A stretch of 64,000 nucleotides of DNA from Deinococcales bacterium. GTDB lineage: Bacteria > Deinococcota > Deinococci > Deinococcales > JAAFIG01. The notes under the pieces are model-generated. The model worked only from the letters and a program-made list of their open reading frames with translations, ran no database searches and was not told the origin of the DNA. Position 1 is the stretch's first letter. Every line of letters starts with the position of its first letter. A program made the position numbers and the translations under genes. Below are positions 24,120-33,157 of this stretch, piece after piece. The stretch lies in contig JANXTZ010000073.1 of NCBI GenBank assembly GCA_025352125.1, positions 95,018-159,017 of the forward strand, written 5' to 3'.

Positions 24120-25391
24120 CTAGTCTTTGATTCGCAAACGTGCCGAAGCCGCGTGACCCGCCATGCCCTCCCGATCCGCCATCGCCACGGCGTAAGGGGC
24201 AATCTGTAGGTTTCCGGCTGGCGTGGCATCTTGCCAGGTCACGGTTTTGATGAACTTCCCGACCCACAAGCCGCCCGTGTAGCGTGCCGCCCGAATCGTT
24301 GGCAGCACGTGGTTCGTGCCGATGCCCTTGTCACCGTAAACCACCGTGGCGTTGTGACCCAAAAAGAGCGAGCCGTAATTGGTCAGACGCTCGAGATACC
24401 ACCTCGGGTCGCGGGTCTGCACCTCGAGGTGTTCGCTGGCGATCTGGTCGGAGACTTTCAGCATCTCCTCGTCATCCGCGACCAGAATCACCTCGCCGAG
24501 TTCGTTCCAGGATTGACTTGCGGCGTCCGCCGTCGGCAAAATTTTCAGTTGCCGTTCAATCTCATGGAGGGTTGCCTCGGCGATGGCTCGAGAGGTCGTG
24601 ATCAGAATCGATTGCGAGTTCGTGCCGTGCTCCGCCTGCGCGAGCAGGTCGGCAGCGATGAACTCTGGATCGGCAGATTCATCGGCGAGGATGCAAATTT
24701 CGGTCGGACCCGCCAGCAGGTCAATCCCGACCACGCCGAACAGTTGGCGTTTCGCCTCGGCGACAAAGGCGTTGCCCGCACCGACGATCATGTCCACAGC
24801 CTCGAGCGGAGGCGCGTCCTCGATGCCGAACGCCATCGCCGCCATCGCCTGCGCCCCGCCTATCGTGAAAATCTCGTCCGCGCCGGACTGAACCATGCCG
24901 TACAACTGCGCCGGATTAATACCTTGCGTGCCGCGCTGAATCGGGGCGCAAGCCACGATGCGTTTGACACCCGCAACCTTCGGCACGCCTATGGTCATGG
25001 CTGCCGCCGCCATGATCGGGTAGCGTCCGCCGGGAATGTATGACCCGACCGCCCCCACCGGAATTTGTTTCTGCCCGAGCGTGACCCCGGGCAGCGTCTC
25101 GAGTTCAAAATTGGTCAGCGTGTCACGTTGCGCCTGCGCGAATTTTTTGACCTGGGTGATTGAGAAATCGATGGGTCGTCTGGTGTCGGCATCGACTCCT
25201 GCGATGCTCCGCTCAATCTCGCGTTGCGACAACCGAAACGACGCCGGATTCCAACCGTCAAATTTTTCGCTGTAACGCCGCACCGCCGCGACACCCTCGC
25301 GTTCGACATCGGAGATGACCCTAGAGACGGTATCTTTGATTTCCTGCGACATGACACTGACGTTCGGCAATGCCTTCTTGATGTATTCCAT
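24120..25391 (-). CDS. HisD-like NAD-dependent alcohol dehydrogenase (copy 1)
   Basis: 423-aa homologue of histidinol dehydrogenase, which oxidises a primary alcohol to a carboxylate in two NAD+ steps. Zinc and catalytic positions of HisD are kept: Q-x-x-H in LAQAEHGTNSQS, the E-H pair in IASEHLEVQT, Asp and His in VVYGDKGIGTNHVLPT, and the late His in REGMAGHAASARLRI. No other his gene is nearby and the operon is catabolic, so a role like that of HpsN (sulfopropanediol dehydrogenase, a HisD paralogue) on an unknown diol or alcohol is more likely than histidine synthesis. ATG 25391 follows AAAGGAG. Confidence 0.85.
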   Translation of the reverse strand: MEYIKKALPNVSVMSQEIKDTVSRVISDVEREGVAAVRRYSEKFDGWNPASFRLSQREIERSIAGVDADTRRPIDFSITQVKKFAQAQRDTLTNFELETLPGVTLGQKQIPVGAVGSYIPGGRYPIMAAAAMTIGVPKVAGVKRIVACAPIQRGTQGINPAQLYGMVQSGADEIFTIGGAQAMAAMAFGIEDAPPLEAVDMIVGAGNAFVAEAKRQLFGVVGIDLLAGPTEICILADESADPEFIAADLLAQAEHGTNSQSILITTSRAIAEATLHEIERQLKILPTADAASQSWNELGEVILVADDEEMLKVSDQIASEHLEVQTRDPRWYLERLTNYGSLFLGHNATVVYGDKGIGTNHVLPTIRAARYTGGLWVGKFIKTVTWQDATPAGNLQIAPYAVAMADREGMAGHAASARLRIKD

Positions 25392-25437
25392 GTGATCTCC
25401 TTTATGATGCTCAAATTCGGATTTACCGTAACTCGGA

Positions 25438-25473
25438 TTTACTGTGCAGTCCAACTTTACTGTGCAGTCCAAC
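25438..25473. repeat. 18-bp tandem duplication at the end of the SDR gene
   Basis: TTTACTGTGCAGTCCAAC is repeated exactly at 25438-25455 and 25456-25473. The second copy encodes the last codons and stop of the SDR gene; the first is the extra copy downstream of the stop. Confidence 0.85.
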
Positions 25474-26203
25474 CGCCATCGACCCGCAAACTGCTGCCCG
25501 TGACGAATCTGGCGTGGCTCGAGGCGAGAAACACGACGGCATCCGCCACGTCCTGCGGTTGTCCGAGTTGCCCGAGCGGGATTTTTGAGAGCACGGATTG
25601 CTCGAACCCTGAATCACTCAACATCTTGCGGGTCATGTCGGTCTCGATGAAGGTCGGTGCGACGCTGACCACGCGAATCCCTTTGGGCGCAAGCTCGAGC
25701 GCCAGGGCTTTGGTGAAACCCTCGAGTGCGTGTTTGCTGGCGCAGTAGACCGTGCGGTCTTTTCCTCCGACGTGCCCCATCTGCGAGGAGATGTTGATGA
25801 TCGCGCCGCCGTTGCCAGTCTCGAGGATTTTTTGAACCGCCGATTGCGTCACAAAAAACGTGGCGCGAAGATTGAGGTTCATGATCTGATCGAAGTGTTC
25901 CTCGCTGACCTGAACAAACGGTTCGGGAATGTTGGTTCCGGCGTTATTGACCAGAATCTGGAGTTTTGAGATTTGCGCGATGGCTCGGGTCACGGCGGGT
26001 ACATCTTGCACATCGCAGACCGCCATTTCGGCGCTGTGTCCGTCGGCAATCAATTCTTGCGCCAAGCGCTCGAGGCTGTTCTGATCGCGCCCCATCAGCA
26101 CAACGGCTGCCCCCGCTCGAGCGAGGCTCTGTGCGATGGTGCGTCCGATGCCTCGGCTGGCTCCAGTCACGAGCGCGGTCTGTCCACTCAGGTCAATTTT
26201 CAT
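25457..26203 (-). CDS. Short-chain dehydrogenase/reductase (classical SDR)
   Basis: 248-aa classical SDR (FabG-like). Motifs: TALVTGASRGIGRTIAQSLARAG (T-G-x-x-x-G-x-G), LVNNAGTNIP (N-N-A-G), INISSQMGHVGGKDRTVYCASKHALEGF (Ser, then Y-x-x-x-K catalytic), PKGIRVVSVAPTFIETDM, and the C-terminal FVTGSSLRVDGGWTA. Substrate is probably a secondary alcohol or ketone of the locus. It overlaps the upstream NTF2-like gene by 11 nt. Its 3' end is tandemly duplicated. Confidence 0.9.
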   Translation of the reverse strand: MKIDLSGQTALVTGASRGIGRTIAQSLARAGAAVVLMGRDQNSLERLAQELIADGHSAEMAVCDVQDVPAVTRAIAQISKLQILVNNAGTNIPEPFVQVSEEHFDQIMNLNLRATFFVTQSAVQKILETGNGGAIINISSQMGHVGGKDRTVYCASKHALEGFTKALALELAPKGIRVVSVAPTFIETDMTRKMLSDSGFEQSVLSKIPLGQLGQPQDVADAVVFLASSHARFVTGSSLRVDGGWTAQ

Positions 26204-27215
26204 GGTATTCCGTTGGGATTGGCTCGGGCTTGTCCTGCCAGTGAATCTGTTTGAGGAGCGCGAATTCGTCCCAGACCGTGTGCTCGCGTTGAATCTGTCC
26301 GTCGCGCACCTCAAAATGGCTGATGCCGATGAGGCGCACGCGCCTGCCGCTGGGTGTGCCGTAGGCGCTCGAGCCGAGGTGCGTGCCCTGAAGGGTCCAT
26401 CGTGCCGAGATCAGAAATCCGTCCGATTCGTTGCCGTTGTGAATGACCTGATCGAGGTTGATTGCGCAGTCGGGAAAAGCCGCCAGCCAGCCCAGCACGT
26501 GGCGCGTCAGGTCGTCGTGACCTTTGAACTTTCGATTGCCTGGAACAACAATTTCAGCGCTGGGTGCGTACAAGACTTTGATCTGATCGAGCATCCTGGC
26601 ATTCCAGATCAGACCGTACAGCAAGACCGGAAGTTCATCGGGATTGCGCGGATCAGCCTCGAGTTGAATTGCTGGGTGATGTTGCCCGCTCGAGCGCACG
26701 ATCTCGCTCAGACCGGTCACGGGCGCTTGACATCCTCGAGACAATTCCTCGAGCGTGATGGATTTCGCCAGCGCAACCTCGTCCAAACCGAGTTGACGAA
26801 TCACGGCGATTTCGTCCGTGACGACCCATTCCTCGACCACCCGATTTTCGCGCACGAATTGCATGGAAATTTGCAGGTACTCGAGCGGATTTTCGTTCGG
26901 TGCTCCGTAACGGCTGTATCCGAAGTGATGCCCGCAGACCGTGACGAGGTGCGAAACCAGAAAACCATTCTGGGCATCCCCGCTCGAGATTACCTCGTCG
27001 CCCTCCAGGCGCAAATCGGGGATCGCCGCCAGGGTTCGCACGGCGTGCTCGAGCGCCCCGTCGCGCCCGTAGGTTTCGCCGTCACTGCGATGCACGGTCA
27101 CGTTGTGCGCGTAATGCGTGTAAATCAAACCGAGCGCCTTGTCCTGCCAGATTTTTCGGCTCGAGCGAAGCGTGTACTGCTCGATGCTGGTGTACTCAGG
27201 GTCGAAGCCAATCAT
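26193..27215 (-). CDS. Double NTF2/SnoaL-like domain protein, paralogue A
   Basis: 340-aa soluble protein made of two NTF2/SnoaL-like alpha+beta barrels (about residues 5-165 and 185-325). Domain starts are alike: IWQDKALGLIYTHYAHNVTVHRSDGETYGRDG and IWNARMLDQIKVLYAPSAEIVVPGNRKFKGHDDL. Each ends in a long strand with R-x-x-E-x-W (NRVVEEWVVTDE, GQIQREHTVWDEFALLKQ). Such domains act as lyases, isomerases or cyclases. Paralogous to the next two genes but the most diverged and lacking their N-terminal extension. A GTG at 27233 is an alternative start overlapping the upstream stop. Confidence 0.75.
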   Translation of the reverse strand: MIGFDPEYTSIEQYTLRSSRKIWQDKALGLIYTHYAHNVTVHRSDGETYGRDGALEHAVRTLAAIPDLRLEGDEVISSGDAQNGFLVSHLVTVCGHHFGYSRYGAPNENPLEYLQISMQFVRENRVVEEWVVTDEIAVIRQLGLDEVALAKSITLEELSRGCQAPVTGLSEIVRSSGQHHPAIQLEADPRNPDELPVLLYGLIWNARMLDQIKVLYAPSAEIVVPGNRKFKGHDDLTRHVLGWLAAFPDCAINLDQVIHNGNESDGFLISARWTLQGTHLGSSAYGTPSGRRVRLIGISHFEVRDGQIQREHTVWDEFALLKQIHWQDKPEPIPTEYHEN

Positions 27216-27222
27216 TCCAGCA

Positions 27223-28350
27223 TCAGCCACCACCGCTCACCCCGATGCGGGCGTGCAATTGCTTGAGGAGCGCAAACTCGTCAAAGACCAGCCACTCTCG
27301 AGCGATCTTGCCATCCCGAATTTCATGGTGGTACATGCCGATCAGGAACACGCGCCGACCCGTCGGCAGTCCATACGGACCGAAGCCCTCGTGCGTGCCG
27401 CGAATCGTGAAGCGCGTCGCCACCCGGTAGCCTCGAGCCTGGCTGCCAACCACGCACTGATGATCGATGGTCAATGCCAAATCTGGAAACGAAGCCATCA
27501 GGGTAATCACAAAATTCTCGAGGTCACCAAAGCCGTACAGTTTTTGACCGCCAGGCACGAACGATACGATGCCTGGGGCATAGTGTGCGCGAACCATGTT
27601 GACGAGCCGCGCATTCCAGAGGTTGTGCAGGACTGCCGCAACGAATGCCTGCGGATGGTCCGATGCCGGCACATCATGAAATTCTGGCGCGTACTGACCC
27701 GACCCGCGATCCACCTCGCCGAGGGTGCTCGGGGCAAGCTCGAGCCGCGATTTTTTCGCCAACTCGAGTGGGTCGAGACCAACCTGTCGCAAGCCCGCCG
27801 TCGCGTCGAATGCCAGCCATTCCTCAACAATTTTATTCTCAATGATGAAGCAATCCGCGATCACCCAGCGTTGAAACTTGCGACCGGTCGGCGCACCAAT
27901 GTCGCTGAAGCCCGAATGCGTGCTCGTGTCGAACACCCGGTGTGAGGTGTAAAAACCGTCCGTTTCGTTGCCGCCCCAGATCACATCGTCGGCGTGGGCG
28001 CGAAGGTTTGGGGTCATCGCCTCGCTTTGCAAGGTATTGCGAACCACCGCCTCGCGTCCGTAAACGATGCCGTTGGAACTGTGAACGATGGCGTTGTGCG
28101 AATAATGCGTGTAAATCAGACCTATCGCTTTTTCTTCCCAGATTTTGTGGGTGCAACGCACGATGTAATCCACGATGTCCACGTAATCGTCATCGAAGCC
28201 CTTCATGGGTTGCCTGCGTCCGGTGTTGGCGGCATCTTGAAAAGTTTGAATGTCGGGACGGTCCGCGAAATCAAACACGGGTTTCGGCTCGAGGTTCGCA
28301 GGCTCAGGTTTTTGAATGATCGGTTTCTGATTCACGGCACGTTTCATCAT
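27223..28350 (-). CDS. Double NTF2/SnoaL-like domain protein, paralogue B
   Basis: 375-aa protein with a 60-residue N-terminal extension (KPVFDFADRPDIQTFQDAANTGRRQPMKGFDDDYVDIVDYIVRCTHKIWEEKAIGLIYTHYSHNAIVHSSNGIVYGREA) and two NTF2-like domains. Shared with paralogue C: DVIWGGNETDGFYTSHRV, GAPTGRKFQRWVIADCFIIENKIVEEWLAFD, SGQYAPEFHDVP, NLWNARLVNMVRAHYA and ATRFTIRGTHEGFGPYGLPTGRRVFLIGMYHHEIRDGKIAREWLVFDEFALLKQLHA. The start directly follows the stop of paralogue C, so the genes are coupled. Function unknown; probably a lyase or isomerase of the locus. Confidence 0.8.
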   Translation of the reverse strand: MMKRAVNQKPIIQKPEPANLEPKPVFDFADRPDIQTFQDAANTGRRQPMKGFDDDYVDIVDYIVRCTHKIWEEKAIGLIYTHYSHNAIVHSSNGIVYGREAVVRNTLQSEAMTPNLRAHADDVIWGGNETDGFYTSHRVFDTSTHSGFSDIGAPTGRKFQRWVIADCFIIENKIVEEWLAFDATAGLRQVGLDPLELAKKSRLELAPSTLGEVDRGSGQYAPEFHDVPASDHPQAFVAAVLHNLWNARLVNMVRAHYAPGIVSFVPGGQKLYGFGDLENFVITLMASFPDLALTIDHQCVVGSQARGYRVATRFTIRGTHEGFGPYGLPTGRRVFLIGMYHHEIRDGKIAREWLVFDEFALLKQLHARIGVSGGG

Positions 28351-29430
28351 TCATCCCTCGAGTTTGGCGTGCAGTTGTTTGAGCAGCGCGAACTCATCGA
28401 AAATCATCCACTCTTGCACGATCTTGCCGCCACGAATCATGTGATGCGCCATCGCAATCAGGAAAATTCGCCGTCCCGTCGGCGCACCGTAAGGACCGAA
28501 ACCCTCGTGCGTGCCCTGCAATGTCATGCGGGTCGCCACGCGGTAGCCTCGAGCCTCGCTGCCGAGTACGCACTGATGATCGATGGTCAACGCCAGATCG
28601 GGGAACGAAGCCATCAGCGTGACCACGAAGTTCTCGTAATCCCCGAAGCCGTACAGTTTGCGGTTGCCAGGAACGAACGCGACGTGACCCGAAGCGTAAT
28701 GCGCCCTGACCATGTTGACCAGTCGCGCATTCCAGAGGTTGAGCAAAATGGCACGGATGAAGGCTCGAGGATCGTCCGGCGAGGGCACGTCGTGAAATTC
28801 TGGCGCGTACTGACCCGTTGGCAGGCGGTCAATCTCGCCCTGCGTGTACGGTGTTTTGGGCAGGACTGCCCTGTGTGCCAACTCGAGCGGATCGTAACCC
28901 ATCTGTCGCAATTCGGTCACACCGTCCGAGGCGAGCCATTCCTCGACAATCAGGTTTTTGATCACAAAACAATCGGCGATAGCCCAACGAAAGATTTTGC
29001 GACCCGTGGCTGGACCGTACTCGGTGAAGCCCGTGTTCGTGCCAGAACTCGCCACCCGGTGCGAGGAGTAAAAACCCTCCGTCTCGTTGCCGCTCCAGAT
29101 CACGTCGTCCGCATACGCCCGCCGATCCGAGTAGGCTGCCACGCGCATGATGGTGTTGTTGACCATGCCCTCGCGTCCGTACATGATGCCGCTCGAGTAA
29201 TGCACCATGACGTTGTGCGAGTAGTGCGTGTAGATCAGACCTATCGCTTTTTCTTCCCAGATTTTGTGGGTGCAACGCACGATGTAATCTACGAAATCCA
29301 CGTAATCGGTTTCAAAACCCTTCATTGGTTGACGCTGCCCACCGCCTCGAGCGTCCTCGAACGCTTGGATGTCGGGACGATCCGCGAAATCGAACACGGG
29401 CAGCTTGGATGTCTGAACTTCTTCACTCAT
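28351..29430 (-). CDS. Double NTF2/SnoaL-like domain protein, paralogue C
   Basis: 359-aa paralogue of B, highly similar over its full length, with the same PVFDFADRPDIQAFEDARGGGQRQPMKGFETDYVDFVDYIVRCTHKIWEEKAIGLIYTHYSHN beginning and the same GTHEGFGPYGAPTGRRIFLIAMAHHMIRGGKIVQEWMIFDEFALLKQLHA ending. The conserved Asp, His and Arg/Glu residues in both barrels suggest that both domains are active or that the pair forms one site. ATG 29430 follows AGGAGAA. First of the three tandem copies to be translated. Confidence 0.8.
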   Translation of the reverse strand: MSEEVQTSKLPVFDFADRPDIQAFEDARGGGQRQPMKGFETDYVDFVDYIVRCTHKIWEEKAIGLIYTHYSHNVMVHYSSGIMYGREGMVNNTIMRVAAYSDRRAYADDVIWSGNETEGFYSSHRVASSGTNTGFTEYGPATGRKIFRWAIADCFVIKNLIVEEWLASDGVTELRQMGYDPLELAHRAVLPKTPYTQGEIDRLPTGQYAPEFHDVPSPDDPRAFIRAILLNLWNARLVNMVRAHYASGHVAFVPGNRKLYGFGDYENFVVTLMASFPDLALTIDHQCVLGSEARGYRVATRMTLQGTHEGFGPYGAPTGRRIFLIAMAHHMIRGGKIVQEWMIFDEFALLKQLHAKLEG

Positions 29431-29625
29431 GGGGTTTCTCCTGAACAAACAGGCTCGAGGATTTTAGAATCGCTCGAGGTTTTCTGGATTGGTTGCTGTT
29501 TGTTTTCTTGGTGCGAATGTTGATTCTCATCTGCATTTTCTCGTCATCAGGCACGACAAGATCACCTGAACTCAAATGTTCTCTGGGACAAACTCGAGAA
29601 TTTTCTTTGCACTGCTCGAGCTGCA

Positions 29626-30456
29626 TCACTTGACCGCCCCGACGGTGATCCCCTCGACGAAATACTTGCGAATGAACAGCGACATCACCAGAATGGGAAT
29701 CATCACGACCATGCCCGCCGCCGACAGTTGCTCCCACTGTGGACCGCGCACGCCGGTGATGTTCATGATGCTGATCGGCAGGGTGACCGTGTTCGAGCGG
29801 GTCAGGATCAGTGCAAAAAAGAATTCGTTCCAGGCGGAGATGAACGCGAACACCGCCGAGACCAGGATGCCCGGCATGACCAGTGGCACGGTCACGTAAC
29901 GCAGGGTTTGCAACTCGTTGCAACCGTCGATGAACGATGCCTCCTCGACCTCGACCGGCAGCGCATCAAAAAAGCCGCGCAGCATCCAGATCGCGTAGGG
30001 CAGCGTGAATGACAGGTAGACAATCACCAGCGCAATGGGCGTGTCGATCATGCCCAAGGACCGAAACAGCACAAAGTACGGGATCGCCACGACCACCGCC
30101 GGCACGAACTGCGTGATCAGGATTAGCAACGAGAGGCTCTCACGACCACGAAAACGGTGTCTCGAGAGCACGTAGGCGGCGGCGGCTCCGACCGGCACGG
30201 TGATCGCCACGGTCAGGAATGCGACGAGGGCGCTGATGAAAATGTTGGATTGCAAGCGAATTCGCGGACCGAAAATGGCGCTGTAATTGTCCAGCGTGGC
30301 TTGGAAGAAGACTCGGGTCGAGTAAACGTCGACTGGGTTCTTGAGCGATGCCAGCCCGATCCAGACAAGTGGGAACATCACAAAAAAGATCACCAACAAC
30401 GTGGCGATGACCTCCGCGCCCTGCCCCAACTGCCGTTGCAGTCTCGCGTTCAACAT
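29626..30456 (-). CDS. Sugar-type ABC transporter permease (MalG-like)
   Basis: 276-aa CUT1 permease with six hydrophobic segments (VIATLLVIFFVMFPLVWIGLASLKNPVDV at the N-terminus). The EAA loop is EVEEASFIDGCNELQTLRYVTVPLVMPGIL. AWNEFFFALILTRSNTVTLPISI is typical of the MalG branch. It starts 1 nt after the stop of the partner permease. No ATPase gene is present in this locus. The 195 nt between it and the NTF2-like genes hold no gene. Confidence 0.92.
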   Translation of the reverse strand: MLNARLQRQLGQGAEVIATLLVIFFVMFPLVWIGLASLKNPVDVYSTRVFFQATLDNYSAIFGPRIRLQSNIFISALVAFLTVAITVPVGAAAAYVLSRHRFRGRESLSLLILITQFVPAVVVAIPYFVLFRSLGMIDTPIALVIVYLSFTLPYAIWMLRGFFDALPVEVEEASFIDGCNELQTLRYVTVPLVMPGILVSAVFAFISAWNEFFFALILTRSNTVTLPISIMNITGVRGPQWEQLSAAGMVVMIPILVMSLFIRKYFVEGITVGAVK

Positions 30457-30457
30457 G

Positions 30458-31402
30458 TCAGCGCTCCTTTGGTGATAGCAGCGTTCGCACGTAGAAGAAG
30501 GCTATCGCCGCCATCAGCGCGACCAGCAGGTACGACACCGCCGAGGCGTAACCCAAGTCTAGATTGCGAAATGCCAGTTGGTAAACGTGATAGTAGAGCG
30601 TCTGTGTCGAATCGCCTGGACCACCGCCGGTCATGATCGTGACCTGATCGAACATCTTGAACGCCGAGATGGTTTTCAGGAGCGCTACGATGTAGATCAC
30701 CGGAGCCAGCAGCGGCAGCGTGATCTTCCAGAAGATTTGCAGTCCAGTCGCGCCGTCCATCTTTGCCGCCTCAGTCGTCTCGGGTGGAATCGAACCGAGC
30801 GCCCCGATGAACATCAGCGCGAACAGCGGCGACCAGCCCCAGACCTCGGAAAGTGCGATCACGAACAGGGCGCTGAAGTCGTGACCCAACCACAGATATC
30901 CTTTGAGCGACGGGATGAGGGCACCGACCATCTGCGCGTACACGCCGTACTCGGGGTTGAGCATGAACTTCCAACTGAAGCCCTTGAGGACCGGTGTGAC
31001 CGCGAACGGAAAGATCAGCAGGGCACGGGTGAAGGTGTTGAGTTTCGTCGGTTTGGAGAGCAGCAACGCCATGCCCAGCCCAAGAAAGAGGGTCAGTCCG
31101 ACCGAGATCAGCGTGTACAGACCGCTGACCCGCAGGCTGTTCAAAAAACCCCGATCCGTGAAGGCTCGAGCGTAGTTTTGCACGCCCACGAACGGTCCAG
31201 GGTCGGGCGAGTTGATCAGTCGCCAGTCGCGGAACGAGGTGATGAACGACGAGACCATCGGGTAGATCACGGTCGCGCCGATCAGCAAGAGCGCCGGTCC
31301 GAGCAACCACCAGCGCAACGTGGCGCTGTGAAGTTGATGCGGCTTGCGTTTGAGCGCCAGCGGTTTGAGCGCCTGTTCGGTTGAAACCTGAGGAGTATTC
31401 AT
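30458..31402 (-). CDS. Sugar-type ABC transporter permease (MalF-like)
   Basis: 314-aa CUT1 permease. First membrane segment LRWWLLGPALLLIGATVIYPMVSSFITSFRDW, conserved GPFVGVQNYARAF, EAA loop TTEAAKMDGATGLQIFWKITLPLLAPVIYI, and the terminal FKMFDQVTIMTGGGPGDSTQTLYYHVY. Pairs with the MalG-like permease downstream. The gap of about 280 nt to the binding-protein gene holds a CTCGAG-containing hairpin (about 31638-31658) but no gene. Confidence 0.92.
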   Translation of the reverse strand: MNTPQVSTEQALKPLALKRKPHQLHSATLRWWLLGPALLLIGATVIYPMVSSFITSFRDWRLINSPDPGPFVGVQNYARAFTDRGFLNSLRVSGLYTLISVGLTLFLGLGMALLLSKPTKLNTFTRALLIFPFAVTPVLKGFSWKFMLNPEYGVYAQMVGALIPSLKGYLWLGHDFSALFVIALSEVWGWSPLFALMFIGALGSIPPETTEAAKMDGATGLQIFWKITLPLLAPVIYIVALLKTISAFKMFDQVTIMTGGGPGDSTQTLYYHVYQLAFRNLDLGYASAVSYLLVALMAAIAFFYVRTLLSPKER

Positions 31403-31674
31403 GCGGGCACCTCGGCAGTTCTCAGGAGATAAGACGATGGACCGCTTCGTTGCCCAGTCGAGGGCACATTGGGACGAATACTCAAATCGAATTTGCAGGT
31501 TGTCTCGAAGATTAATTTTGAGTTCTTGAATTTAGTGTTTTTCTGCCCAAACGATTGGCATGAGGTACGGCAGATCGTGGATACGGATTCATTTGATCCG
31601 AGCAAACTGGCTCCAGCCGCGTCCGGCAGTCCGTCCCGCTCGAGTTTTCGCTCGAGCGAGAAGGAGCTTCGGGT

Positions 31675-31694
31675 TTACTTGTGCTTACTTGTAG
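31675..31694. repeat. 10-bp near-tandem duplication at a gene end
   Basis: TTACTTGTGC (31675-31684) is followed by TTACTTGTAG (31685-31694); the second unit contains the stop codon of the binding-protein gene. Same pattern as at 25438-25473. Confidence 0.6.
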
Positions 31695-33070
31695 TAACCC
31701 GCGCGTTTTTGAACTTCGTCCACGTCTTTTGCCATTCGGTCCAGCGTCACTTTGACATCGGCTCCGTTGGACATCTGGTTGATGCCAACCTCGAGCACGC
31801 CCTGAATCTCAGCCCAGGTCTTGACCCTCGGCAGGGTGCGGGCGGTCTTGAGCACCTCCGCTCCGACGGCGGGAATGCCCGCGTTGGCGGCGTTGACTTT
31901 CGCGTCGCGCATTCCTGAGAAGGTTACAATCGTGTTGTCAGCAACCGACAGATCGCTGCGGTTGGAGGCGACCTTTTTCTGGACCTCGGTGTTGGAAATG
32001 TACTTGATGAATTCCCAGGCGGCGTCGGGGTTCTTGGAGTTCTTGAAGATACCGGCGGGCCAGACGAGCGCGTAGGTTTTGGGGGCTTTGTCGGCGCCTG
32101 CCCAACCCGGGGCGGGCGCGAAACCCACATTGCCCAGCACATCGGCGGCAGTGGCTTTCGGGTCGGAGAAGCGTGCCCAGTACCACCACCAACCGACCCA
32201 CATTGCGGCGCGTCCCTGCAATATCTCGGTCGAGGATTCGGGTTCGCCGTAGGTCGTGGACGCTGGCGATGTGACTTTGTACTTGCGCAGCACATCAATG
32301 TAGGTCTGGGTCGCCTTGACGCCCCTGGCGTTGTTGAAGATTGGACGGTTGTTGGCATCCAGGATGTCGCCACCGTTGCCCCAGAGCATACTGGTCCAGT
32401 TGAACAGGTTTTGTCCAGACACGGCGCCGTACATCATTGAGACGCCGGTCATGCCGGGTTTTTTCTGCTGAATCGTGCCCGCCGTGCGGATCAATTCCTG
32501 CCAGGTTTTGGGCACTTGGAGTTTAAGCTCCTTGAAGACGTCCTTGCGGTAAAACATCACCAGCGGGTGACCACGGAACGGCATCCCGACGATGTTGCCG
32601 TCCTTGTCGCTGGCGGCTTGCAGGTAGGCGCTCGGGTAATCCTTGAGGTTGATGTTGTCGGCTTTGATGCGGTCGTTCAATGGCAACATGTACTGCTTGA
32701 ACGCCTCGCCCCAGGCATCGACCCAGGCGACGGCATCGTAGGTCGTGCCGGTTGTGGCTTCGATCAAGATTTTCTCTTGCAGTCCGCCGTAGGGGCTGTC
32801 CTCCCACTGCGCCGAGATTCCGGTGAGTTGTTGAAACTCACTGCCCTCGCCGGTCAGTTTGCTGAGCTGCGCGAATTGTCCCGCGCCCAAACAGCAGATC
32901 AGGAATCTGAGTTTCGTGCCGTTGTAGGGTTTGCCCGCCTTGAGTCCGTAGGTGGTCACCGTTCCCTGGGCGGTCACGCCGGTCATGCCGACCACGCCCG
33001 CCGTGACCGACAGCGCGAGTGTCGCCGCCAAGCCCCATTTTTGCCACGAGTACTGTCCCGATTTTTTCAT
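31685..33070 (-). CDS. Extracellular solute-binding protein of the LacI-controlled locus
   Basis: 461-aa type 1 binding protein with signal peptide (MKKSGQYSWQKWGLAATLALSVTAGVVGMTGVTAQG). Conserved parts: LKAGKPYNGTKLRFLICCLGAGQFAQLSKLTGEGSEFQQLTGISAQWEDSPYGGLQEKI, VGMPFRGHPLVMFYRKDVFKELKL, and GRAAMWVGWWWYWARFSDP, a tryptophan-rich ligand side unusual in composition. Two adjacent Cys (ICCLG) near residue 59. Ligand unknown; it should define what this catabolic locus consumes. Lies between lacI and the permeases in the left arm. Confidence 0.9.
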   Translation of the reverse strand: MKKSGQYSWQKWGLAATLALSVTAGVVGMTGVTAQGTVTTYGLKAGKPYNGTKLRFLICCLGAGQFAQLSKLTGEGSEFQQLTGISAQWEDSPYGGLQEKILIEATTGTTYDAVAWVDAWGEAFKQYMLPLNDRIKADNINLKDYPSAYLQAASDKDGNIVGMPFRGHPLVMFYRKDVFKELKLQVPKTWQELIRTAGTIQQKKPGMTGVSMMYGAVSGQNLFNWTSMLWGNGGDILDANNRPIFNNARGVKATQTYIDVLRKYKVTSPASTTYGEPESSTEILQGRAAMWVGWWWYWARFSDPKATAADVLGNVGFAPAPGWAGADKAPKTYALVWPAGIFKNSKNPDAAWEFIKYISNTEVQKKVASNRSDLSVADNTIVTFSGMRDAKVNAANAGIPAVGAEVLKTARTLPRVKTWAEIQGVLEVGINQMSNGADVKVTLDRMAKDVDEVQKRAGYYK

Positions 33071-33157
33071 ACCTGCCTCCTTGTTGCACCATTCACTTCA
33101 CCGAGCTGTACATCTCCCAACAATCGATAGCACCCGCAAATTTTGAACAGCAGAACA

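Noticed and set aside
27994..29523. 509-aa plus-strand open frame
   Set aside because: Antisense to NTF2-like paralogues B and C; composition is His/Val/Arg-rich and no motif is present.
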